Positions 43,940 through 53,258 of a stretch of DNA of 64,000 nucleotides are shown piece by piece; the stretch's first letter is position 1; each line of letters starts with the position of its first letter. This DNA comes from Diplonema papillatum (lineage: Eukaryota > Euglenozoa > Diplonemea > Diplonemida > Diplonemidae), in the NCBI GenBank assembly GCA_030068145.1, contig JAPJBO010000275.1, forward strand, positions 122,501 through 186,500, written 5' to 3'. The translations under genes were made by a program, and so were the position numbers. The notes below the pieces were generated by a model that saw nothing but the letters and a program-made list of their open reading frames with translations, was not told the DNA's origin and did not search any database.

Positions 43940-44959
43940 GAAATAAGTTGGACCGGACAAAACGCCAACTCACCTATTTTGAGCTCTCGCGGTCCAACTT
44001 TTCGGGGGGTCCTGTGTACTTATTGAAATCTCGCGGCTGGCCACTGAACAGCACTCGCTTCACCTCCGTAGTTTGATATCGTCGCGCATGAGCCCGCCAC
44101 CGGTGTTCTAGAACACTGCGCGGCACTGCGTACCCCGCCGTGTCCCATCAAGCACCAACCATTGGTAGCCATGGCCCTGTGGTAGGTAATCACAAGCGAA
44201 AGTGCTTGATCGCGATCGGTTGTGGTTGTCGTCATTGCTTTGGTAGAGCAAACGCAAAAATGCAGAGTGTAAACGAGGTGGATCGAGGTTGGCTGACAGT
44301 GAAGGAAAAAGTATGAGCCCAGTCTACCGACAGAGTGTTTGCACTTTCTAAGCACTCCGGTTCAGCAGACGCCTTCACTATTCCTCATGCTGAGTTGCTG
44401 ACGAAGGACGTAGTCACAGCGCCAGTCACCCGGGCAACAGTAAGCAGCCTGAACAGCTGCTTTTCTGACAACAGGGCCGGACGGCCCCTTTTTTCCCGCC
44501 ACTGTCTTCCCGTCATCGAGTTTGACAGAATCGTCATAAAACCGCTTCGCGCCTCCTTTGGACAGCGGTCTCTCGTTCCCGTCCGCTGACCACTGCCTGA
44601 TTGCACCGTTCAAGCCGTACACCCTTACGTACTTCACGATCTTTTCCTTGTCGGTTTCGCACCACTCCACCCCCTTCTTGCCGTGGCGAAGTGCCCTTTG
44701 CCTTGTTCTTGTCGCGCACTTCTGCTTGGATCGCCAACGCCTGCTTCTTTGTCACCGCGCCGTTTCCTGCCACGGCTTGTTCGAGTGCTTCGCATCTCTC
44801 GCGTTCGACTACCCATTTGGCAAGAGACATTTCTTATTTTCACCTGAGCCCCTCGGCCCAACCCCGACTAAGTGGAAACGTGCCCGGGCGGAAATAAGGT
44901 GGGCCGGACAAAATGGTCCAATTGGTTTGTCGTCGTGCGGTCCAACTTTTGTCCGGTCC
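43940..44959. mobile_element. Nested element bounded by about 70-bp GGACCGGACAAAA repeats
   Basis: Related blocks of about 70 bp occur at 43940-44010 and 44891-44959 in the same orientation. Each starts AAATAAG(T/G)T(G)GG(A/G)CCGGACAAAA and contains GCGGTCCAACTTTT. The right block ends TTTTGTCCGGTCC, an inverted form of the left start. The terminal organisation could be direct repeats, inverted repeats or both. The interior carries minus-strand frames. Confidence 0.5.
44362..44830 (-). pseudogene. Possible transposase N-terminal region (broken)
   Basis: On the minus strand, the frame at 44534-44830 reads EQAVAGNGAVTKKQALAIQA. An overlapping frame at 44362-44670 reads KIVKYVRVYGLNGAIRQW and GGAKRFYDDS, then GKTVAGKKGPSGPVVRKAAV. 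The helix-turn-helix-like composition followed by a K-x-GPxGP hinge is reminiscent of DNA-transposon DNA-binding regions. The two frames overlap, which implies a frameshift. No DDE catalytic domain is seen. Confidence 0.3.
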
Positions 44960-45333
44960 GATGCTAGCATCAAGTCTTTTTTGGGTGAAAGGGGCTAAAG
45001 GGAGAGTAAACCTGGGAAAATCTGCCCCGAACACTAAACTACGACTTTTCCTCCGAGTACTAATTTCGGGTTTGATTGAACCAGCCGTCAGCCTGCCAGC
45101 CAGAACGCCTCCGATTGCGGCACTATCGGCGCAGTCATCCTCTGTGACAGGGCCGCGGTTCGCGCCGCGCCTCCGACGTAGCGACTTCCGCCCGCCGTAG
45201 TCGCGCTTTCTTCGTGTTTACTCTGTCGTCCCCTCCTGTGTCTTCCCTCATCTACTGAAAGAAGAAAATCCGCGATCTGTCCGGCTAGTCAAGAATTCGA
45301 GAGTTTCGTGCCGCTTATCTTACCCCTTCCTCT

Positions 45334-45528
45334 TTGTCTGACTTGCGCTACTACTTCGCCAAGGCCGATGTGCCCGAAGGAATGCGAAGAGTTCAGCCTT
45401 CCATACGCATAGACGCCCCAGTCATGTCGTCTCGTGCCCAGAAAGTTGCGTTTCTGCACGCCCACTATGCCTGCTGCGTGAGCAGTCTACACTTCTTGCA
45501 ACGTCACAACGTGGTAAGCCACAACTGA
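45334..45528 (+). other. Short open frame near the element's right end
   Basis: A 60-codon frame (LRYYFAKADVPEGMRRVQPS, then SSRAQKVAFLHAHYACC) ends at a GTAAGC that could be a splice donor. It might be an exon of an element gene or of an interrupted host gene. I find no in-frame continuation that I trust. Confidence 0.25.
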
Positions 45529-46012
45529 CAGGTGATAGATACAGCAGGGTAGCCAGGTTTGAAGGAATCCTGCATTTTGCGTTGTTTTGTGATCCTCTGC
45601 GTTATTTTCTGATTTGGATTGACCTTATGTGATATCATGTGATTTTTCTAGTGTGGTACTCATTTGCTTGCAAATGACTCCCCACTAATGCAACAAGACG
45701 ACGATTTGGATTGTTTTTTTGGGATTCCAAAAGTTGACCCATGACAATTTGTGATTCTCCCCGTCGACCCGATGACCATGACCACCCCATTAAACGATTC
45801 GTATCACAACCGTGATATACGGTAAAAAAAGAAGGAAATCACGATCTTGAACGTTCGCTGGACACCTCCCCGACCGAAAACTCCAACAGGGTGGGGGAAG
45901 GCCGGCACGGTCGGGGGATAGGAGAGCAAGAAAGCTCAAGACAACATCCCCTCCCCCCATCCCCCCCGTCTGCTCTCACGTCACCACCCCGCTGCTCACC
46001 TGCTGACATGCA

Positions 46013-49000
46013 ATGACGGAGCTGTGGGCACAGTTCTCAGAGCAGCTTCAGAAGAAGCTCGTCTCGATCGATGACCTCCTCCGCGCCACTCCGGCGGAGC
46101 TCGAAGAGATATTCACGGAGCATGGCTACCGCGCTTTGGAGCGCGCCCAGCTCCGCACGATGTGGTACGAGAACCGGAACAGAGCCGCCGGGGCGGAGAT
46201 CCCGATGGTCGCGCAGACGGCGATCGTCCCGACGCCGGCCCGCGAGTTCACCGACGTGAAAATCCTCCTCGAGCACTACATCTGCCCGGAGCCGCATATG
46301 GCCGTCAGCATCGTAGAACTCGAGAGGGTCGCAAACCCCGTTTTGCAGAAGCGGTTCGAGCGCCGAAAAGCCGAGCTCTCCGGCGGCGTCAACGAGGTCG
46401 TCGTGCGGCGGTTCCACTCGCCGGTGCTGAACAACGCGAAGATCCAAGACGTCGGGTTCACGCTGCCGTCCGAAGAGTCGCAGCAGTGCTTCCGGTTCCT
46501 GACCAAAGCCCCGGCGACGCACCCGCCGGGAGCGTACAAACTGCTGCTGTGCGACGTGGCCGTCGGCAAGTACAAGGCCGTCAGCGGCGACGGCGCGAGC
46601 ATCACGCCCGAGCAGCTGGCCTCCGAAGCGTTCGACTCTGTGTACCTCTTCTACTCCGGCAGCGCCGTCGACGCCTCGACGCCCGACGAGTTCATCCTGT
46701 TCCACCCGGACCAGATCCTCCCCCGGCACATCGTCACCTTCCTCGTCCACGCGTCGCTCGGCTCGCCCAGCCACTCCCCTTTACGCAGCCCGTCTTCCCT
46801 CCACGACTCCTACGACTACTCCAGACGCGACCTTGTCGCCGTGGTTTGCCCTTTTTTCAACAATCAATCGTAAACTCGAAAGAGAACGCTGGGCAACGTA
46901 TTTGGCAGGAGATTAGCCGCTTACGATCATGTTCACTCACTAACAACGACTAACTTCCCCCGGCACATACACACAAACAAAACAACAAACATCATTTTTT
47001 TTAGAGTTATAGTTAAGGCGTCGGTCGCAGGATAGCCAAGGTGAGTAAAAGTGAAATAGTACGTACAGTAGTGAGTAAAGAAGACGTAGAGAAGAGAACG
47101 AGTGTGAAAGGACGGAGGTAGTTCAAACTACCTGACCGACGGAGACCGGAGACCACCGCAACTTTTCTTGCGTTCCCCACATACCACACAACCACCCCAA
47201 TAACAACGGCCCCCTCTGCAGCAAACGCAGCAGCCGCACAAACACGGCGCGCCGACGAAGTATTGGCTGGTCGCTGAGAACCAGCTTGTGAACGGGGACT
47301 CGCTCCTGGTTGGAGAACACCGGGGGAAGAAGTTCGTCAGTTTGACGGAAGGCACCGAGACGCAGGTGTCGGAACTGAAGACGCGGCGGCAGGTGCTCGA
47401 CCGAAGCGTGGATCACTTGAAAGCCCAGCTCAAAGAATTGGATGTGACGAAGGACCGGCATGAAGAAGTCGAGGCGGCCACCATTTCGTACGTTCGGTCG
47501 CAGGCCGACATCTTGCTCGAGCTGCTGGCGGAGCGGCGAGACGAGGCTGTTCGGCAGGTCGAGACCAAGACGCGCGCCGTCGTCAGCAAAATGAACGAAG
47601 ACTACTCCACCATCTCGTCGCTCCTGCACACCCTGGAGGGCTACTCGGAGCGCGTCCAGGGCATGCTCTCCCTGTCGCAGTCCGGCCAGGAAGACTTCGT
47701 CTTGAAGTCTTCGTCATTTCTACAGGTCTGCTTCACCCTGGATCTCCCCCACTCCCCGCGGGGTTCACTACCAGCATCTTGAGATCTCTGGACTGACCGA
47801 GGCTTGTACCGCGCAACGGACAATCTTGGTCGGGCTGACTGAGGTTTACCCCCGAGCTTAGACAAGCAGAATTGTCTAAGGGGTGGATTGTTCGCCCACT
47901 TACAGGGAACGTGAGCTGGGTCTAGATCGTCGTTAGACAGGTTGTTTTTACCCTACTGATGGAGAGAAAGCCCATCAGGCCAGCGCGTTCCGACAGCAAT
48001 ACGGGGTAGTACGAGAGGAACTCCCGTTTCTAGTCCCTGGTATCTACGGTTGTTCGATCGGACAGTGCCGTGATGCTACCACTGGATGGATTATGGCTGA
48101 ACGCCTCTGAGCCAGAACGCAGTCTAAAGGAATGCGTGAGTCACGCCGACGGCAATACCTTCCCATTCAATCTGGAAAAGAATTACACGACTGGAAAAAC
48201 TACACGACACACAGGAAATGAGTGCCTGGCAGCCTTCATACTCCATTCACACCTCTCTCTCCCTGCCGCCGCCCGTTGAGATGAACTTCGATATCGAGGG
48301 CGCCCTGCAAGCAACAGACGCGCTGATGCTGGCGGTATGCATGCTTGGATATATTGTTAGGGGTAGTGGTGGGGAGGTGCGACGGGCCATCCAAACTGCA
48401 AGAAAATCTTCTCTCCGATCGCTTTGGTACCGGGACGACTGGTGGTGCCAACAGCTTTGAATCCTCCTTACTCTTGTTCTCCCAAGAAGACCTGACACAC
48501 CACGCATGCAAGGCGGTGTCCTGGATGCAAGGAGTATGTTCTGCTTAAGCATCGAGCTAAATTTTACTTCCCCACACAGGAGGCGCAGCCGAGTCGGCCG
48601 AACCACCGGACGCCGAGGCTGCATGACAAGCAGCCTGCGAGGGAGCGCGAGCGGGTAGACCGAGTTCGGGACGTGGCGTACGAGAAGGTTGTCATCGAGG
48701 AAGGCCGCACCCGCAGCGTCTCACCCGACCGCGCCAGCAGCGTCCGCGCCGCCGCCGCCGCCGCCGCGCGTTCGAAGACGCCCGCCAGCCTTCCCCCGGC
48801 AGCTGCAGCGGCAGCGGCGGCGCCGAACAAGAACTACCTCCAACACCAACACCAACAGCACCAGCTCCAACACCAGCACCAGCACCAACAGCATCAGCAC
48901 CACCGAGTGGCCAGCGGCACACCCACTTCTCAGCAGCTTCCACCGCCGGCGCAGGCGCCGAACACGCACAAGCACCCGCCGATGCAGCAGCTGGACTTCG

Positions 49001-50943
49001 GCAACGCGTGGGACGGCAACACGTCCATGCACGGGCACCCGACGCCGCCGCTGAGCGCAACGCCGGTGGGGGGTCCTGCTGGGGGCCCGGCGGCGCCTGC
49101 CGCCGCCGCGCACAAACCGCGGTCCCGCGCGAATTCGAGGAGCAACACGCCGAACAGGAGGCCGAATCGGTCTGCGTCGCGGTCCGGCGTGCCGAGCTTC
49201 CACGTCGTGCTGGTGGGCGACGCCGCCGTCGGGAAAACGAGGCTGATGGAAGCGTGGCTGGGAGAGGACCCTCCGCGCGGCGACGAGCTGGCGATGTACT
49301 ACCCGTCGCTCGAGCCGAAGTCGCGGCACTTCACCGTCATCACCGGTAAGAGCAAATTGTCCATCACCATGACCGACACCCCCGGCTCGCAGCTTTTCCC
49401 CGAAGCCTTCGCCACCGCGGACGCCGCCGTGCTTGTCTTCGACTGCACCAACCACACGTCGTACGACAACATCAGCAAGTGTGCCTTTTTCTTTGTCGTC
49501 GGTCGTACAAGACCGAAGATCTTAGAAGATTAATACTATTCCGACGAGAACTGGCACTTGCCAAGCCCTTGCGGATCGACCCGGAAACAGCCAGAACGGC
49601 CCGGAAAGTCCAACCGCGAAAGCGAGCGGGAACAAACTTGACTTTGCTCTGAAGGCCCAGTGTCCGACTCCAGCTCGGGGTTTGGCTTTTTCGACACATG
49701 GATAATCTTATGTCCCTCGTCCGTAAGGGGGTTAAGGTTATTACCCTGAGAAACCCCGAGAGAGATTTTTCCATTTTCTTTTTGTATAAGCACCTGCTTT
49801 GTAGGAAATGCTTGAGGAGACTGCCAGTTGCGATAAATCAAAGGAGGTAAATGTGCTGTAGCCCACACGAAACACAGGTAAATCTGGGTTTAGTGGCGAG
49901 CGTTAGCGTTCAACAAAAAAGACCCACTTTGTAGTTGTATTGTTTTCTCCCCCTCTAGCCTCCTTCGAAATGAGCACAAGGCAGTCCCTCGAGTATTTTG
50001 TTGCGATAGTGGGGGTCACCGCCATGCCTTTCCATTGTGCTACCGAAGCTCGCAGCAGTAGCGTTCTCCCTAGGTGAAACATAGACGTTCTAACGTGCTT
50101 CTCGCTTGAGTCGCAGGAAGCACCTTTTCCAAACTACAGGTGGTACTCGTACTTGCCGCACGGTGTTCCGGTCGCGCTCTGTGGCAACAAAAGCAATGAA
50201 AGCGCTCGTGTCATCAAGGCGAAGGACATCACGTTCCACAGGCATGTCTCTTCGTGTCTTTTCTCGTAAGAATGATACCACTTGCTTGGTCGCCGATCAC
50301 CCGGCACCGACCTTCGCTAAAAGGAGTCTTACTCTATAAAAGCAGCGACGCGGACGAACCGTCCCTTTCTGTAGCTATGCATGTATTCTGGGGCTGTGGT
50401 TGTATGAGTGGGGAGTCATTTGTCAAGCGCGTTATGTTCGTGCATGTGTGTACTCCTGGTCATCACTACCGCGCTGACCTCCCCCAAGAACACAACACGA
50501 ACCGCGTCAAAACGTGTGGCAGAAACATAAGGCTTCCTTCTGGTCTGACCCCGGATGGAGATGAACCTTTTCTTCGACTTATTTTGATGCGTTCTTTTTC
50601 TCGTCGGTATTATAAGTTTGTCCAGAACTTGTGGATCATCAAGGCCTCTAAGGCCAGTCCCTCCAGGAAAGTTGACTCACACCAAGGCTTCGAAAGCCCG
50701 GTCCTTTAAAAAAATTGATTCTTGTTCCCTCTGGCTGTAAGGCCCTTCATCAACTCTCGTAGTTTCACCTTACTCTGCAACAGGGAAGTGAACACCGCGC
50801 TGAAGACGAAGACTCCTCTCGTCAACTACTACGACATCTCCGTTGCCGCGCGTTATAATGTGGACAAGCCGTGGACGTGGATCTGCAGGAAGCTGTTGAA
50901 GGATTCACATGTCGTGGTCAAGGAGATAATCTCCACTTTCTAA
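46013..50943 (+). CDS. PARP-like / B-box-coiled-coil / Ran-like fusion protein, six exons (predicted)
   Basis: Predicted exons: 46013-46843, 47222-47725, 48215-48334, 48580-49478, 50140-50265, 50784-50943 (879 aa; phases 0,0,0,2,2). Residues 10-50 could be a SAM-like helical domain. About 100-250 resemble a PARP catalytic domain (NPVLQKRFERRKAEL; LLLCDVAVGKY; DEFILFHPDQILPRHIVTF), but HGT is replaced by HSP and the GxYF tyrosine motif is absent. Residues 278-320 follow a B-box2 outline (KHGAPTKYW; GEHRGKKFVSLTE) with most zinc ligands replaced. About 320-485 form a B-box C-terminal coiled coil ending LPPPVEMNFDIEGAL. A Pro/Ala/His/Gln-rich linker (486-690) follows. Residues 690-879 are Ran-like (GDAAVGKT; VPVALCGNK; VIKAKDITFHR; YYDIS), but G3 is DTPGS, G4 is NKSN, and no acidic tail exists. 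A scaffold role is inferred. Two adjacent genes are the alternative. Confidence 0.68.
46844..47221 (+). other. Intron 1 of the PARP/Ran-like gene
   Basis: Donor GTTTGC (or GTGGTT three bases earlier, the same phase) and acceptor CTCTGCAG. It contains (CA)-rich and A-rich sequence, with no repeat that I recognise. If instead two genes are present, the boundary would lie here. Confidence 0.5.
47790..48145 (+). pseudogene. LSU rRNA 3'-end fragment inside an intron (sense)
   Basis: Reads GGTAGTACGAGAGGAACTCC, CTAGTCCCTGGTATCTACGG, CTACCACTGGATGGATTATG and GCTGAACGCCTCTGAGCCAG, the sarcin-ricin-adjacent and 3'-terminal 28S blocks in correct order. It fills most of the intron between exons 2 and 3 (47726-48214) of the PARP/Ran-like gene, with the intron's ends intact. 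Confidence 0.88.
48480..48578 (+). repeat. Diverged family B repeat ending at a 3' splice site
   Basis: CCAAGAAGACCTGACACACC, ACGCATGCAAGGC, GCTTAAGCATCGAGCTAAAT, TTTACTTCCCCACACAG follows the order of family B (GAAGAAGACTTG, CATGCATGAGAGGC, CTAAGATTTTCCCC). The CTAAATTTTACTTCCCC end abuts the predicted acceptor of exon 4. Confidence 0.5.
49780..50005 (+). repeat. Dispersed repeat family G in intron 4 of the PARP/Ran-like gene
   Basis: TTTGTAGGAAATGCTTGAGG, GTAAATGTGCTGTAGCCCAC, ACGAAACACAGGTAAATCTG, GGCAGTCCCTCGAGTATTTT. Lies within 49479-50139. Confidence 0.75.
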
Positions 50944-53258
50944 TCCTGGCTTGGCAGCCGCCGAGTCAGCAAGGGAATGCTCGCGAAACGCCTTCTCGCG
51001 AAAGCATGGGTCCACCTGTTTTGGTCTTTGCGATGTCGTGCTCATTTCAAAGACGAATGAGCCATGCAAGGTCCTGAACGTACATGGGATACCATCCTCT
51101 GATGTCGCATCCCTCTTCCGTCTATGAAAGTGCAAGCTTGGCTGCCACCCTTCCCCATTCCGTTCCCCCAGTTTTCCGCCCGTCGTGTAAAATGTAGAGA
51201 CCTTTTTGTTTTGCCAAGAAAAGTTGAAAACAGTCCGAAAGTTGAAGGGAAATTAGAAAGTCGAAAGACAATAGACAGCATCGGCAGTTATTTATGTCTC
51301 GGAAATGAGACGACCCACTTTTTTTGACGTTTTACATAGCATGGGTCATAACATGCGAAAAGACGTAGCATGCCGTCACATGAAAACACAGCTTAACAAC
51401 TGGGTCGTGTACTCTATTCCGCGGGGCACCTCCTTGTGCAGTGAGGTTTCCTACGTGGCCAACCAGCAAAGACTTCCTGACAGCCTGAGTCAAGGGCCAC
51501 CTTACTACCAACACTGCCGCCCTCTCCTTGCACCTGGCACCCCGAGCGCTTCGTGGACGAGTGCAAGAGGGGGTGTTTTTATAAAAGCATCGTGACTCCG
51601 TGCTTGTCGATGTTAGGAAAATAGAAGAAGAGCAAAAAAACCTATCGCGTTGTTGCTTGTTGTTTCACATTTTTCTTGAGGTCTTTTTTTTCCTTTTTTG
51701 AATGCGCAGCTGCTTTGCAGGAAATGAGTCGAAGAAGGACGCCGCCAGTTGAGAACTACAAAGAGGAGGGCATTATTGCAGCCCACGGAACACATGGATC
51801 CAGTGCCGCGCTAGGTCTCCAAGGCTTTGGTGGAATGACTTGGTGTCGTCACAACCTTGGCTGGCCAAAGTGCGAATATGCCTACACCAGTCCCAGCCTC
51901 ACTGGTGAACGGGAGACTCCAAAACATCGGACCTGTAAGCCTCGTAAAGCGCTTAAAGGAAGAACGACCCGGTCCGGCTGAGGAGGATGGCCCAGAAAAG
52001 ACCCCGAGAGCATCGGCCGCCGACAAGGAAGACGCCACAAAAAGCGCAACCGCCGCGAAAAAAAGGAGCTTCTGACATGAATCTGGGTGAGTGTGTCGAA
52101 CGTCGCCCAGCAATGGCAATCCCGGGGGTTCAAGAGAACCCTTTGCGGCAGCATTATTTTGCGCTCGAGGCCCAGATGCCAACCAGCGAACGGGCAGCAC
52201 AAGAGAGGTGTCACGCCGCGCGCACTCGATCTTGTGTATCCAGTGGTCGGAAACGGCGGGTCGCAGCACCTTCCCCCCCGCTTCATCTTCTGTACAGGGA
52301 GCCCGTCAGTTTTCGTGATGCTCACGTGTTCTCTTTTTGTCTTCTCTCCGACGTGTCATCGCCGTGCCCCCTCCTCCCCACCCTCTTACCTGTCGATCTC
52401 CGTTTATCCTGTTGCACCATCCTCGTTTTTTACGACCGCGATTCTTGCCTGTCGCTGTCGCACAAGACAGGACCCCTCCGTGGGAATTCAGCTTGCTGGT
52501 CTGCCTGCGCCATTGCAGCTGACGCTGCGCACTGTTCGGTGCAAGGCTACAAGCGTGAAGAACACCAGTCCGAGCCATCGAGCCGAGAAGTATCATATCA
52601 CTTACAATAGCGTAGGGGCAAGATGAAGATACTCCTGTGACAAACTTGTTCTGGGCAGGACGGAAGGTTTCATTGCATCCCCGAAAAGGCCTTGTCAGCC
52701 CAAAGCTGAAAAAGAAATTGATACCCGCTGGGGGCTACCACTACAGTGTCACCGGATGGAGTGCACACTCGCCACCGTTTTGTGCTCCGACTGCCAGCTT
52801 CAGATGCAGCACACAGTACGCATCAAAGCCCGCATAGTTCAGCGTCTTCTGTGCGTGGAATCAGGAACTGCGCAAATACGTGCGTGTGATGTGGGGTGCC
52901 GCTACGGTGCTGGCAACAAACACTTGGCAAAGTTGCAAGCGGGGTTTCGAAAACCTATACGAATCCCTGAAATTATTCCGTGTTCGATGTAAGCAAAATA
53001 AGAGCTTGTCACTCGCACAACTGCGGCTGATGCAAAACTCGTGATGATGATGATGCGAAAGTATTTCCGTTAAACACAGCCTGATGAAGCTGGATTTCAG
53101 GATGCAAGTAAAATCGCCACGATTTGCGGCGATGAAAATTTCATATTTGGGTAACAACAACAACAACAACAACAATTTCCTCCCGTTGCAAGGAACATGC
53201 GGAGGCGCGGCGAGCGGCCGCAGCCCGGAAGCGCGGGGGGGTCAGGAAGGGGGGCCGT
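50944..53258. other. Intergenic, no supported gene
   Basis: A partial family G copy lies at 51695-51800 (GCTTTGCAGGAAATGAGTCG, GCCAGTTGAGAACTACAAAG). Frames at 51987-52626 (up to 207 codons) overlap in all plus-strand frames and show no domain. (CAA)n at 53153-53172 and a polypyrimidine/TTGCAAG word precede the next gene and could be a splice-acceptor region for a leader. Confidence 0.45.

Larger units (their letters stand above)
42329..45788. mobile_element. 3.46-kb element with terminal inverted repeats
   Basis: The left end reads GGGGTGGCCATGGTCATCGG, GTCGACGGGGAG, ATCACAAATTATCATGGG (42329-42382). The right end (45735-45788) is its reverse complement with about four mismatches over roughly 54 bp. 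Inside both ends lie AT-rich subterminal words of the GTGATTT type. The interior holds uncertain plus-strand frames (42595-43555), a 28S rRNA fragment, a nested element with minus-strand frames, and a piece of open frame near the right end. No clear target-site duplication is visible. The structure suggests a large DNA transposon or a passenger-carrying derivative. Confidence 0.75.

Noticed and set aside
48673-49533. Independent gene starting within exon 4 of the fusion gene
   Set aside because: The in-frame exon extends upstream to an ACACAG acceptor at 48579, and the first frame codon is GTG. A B-box C-terminal exon joins in phase upstream, so a separate start is less likely, though not excluded.
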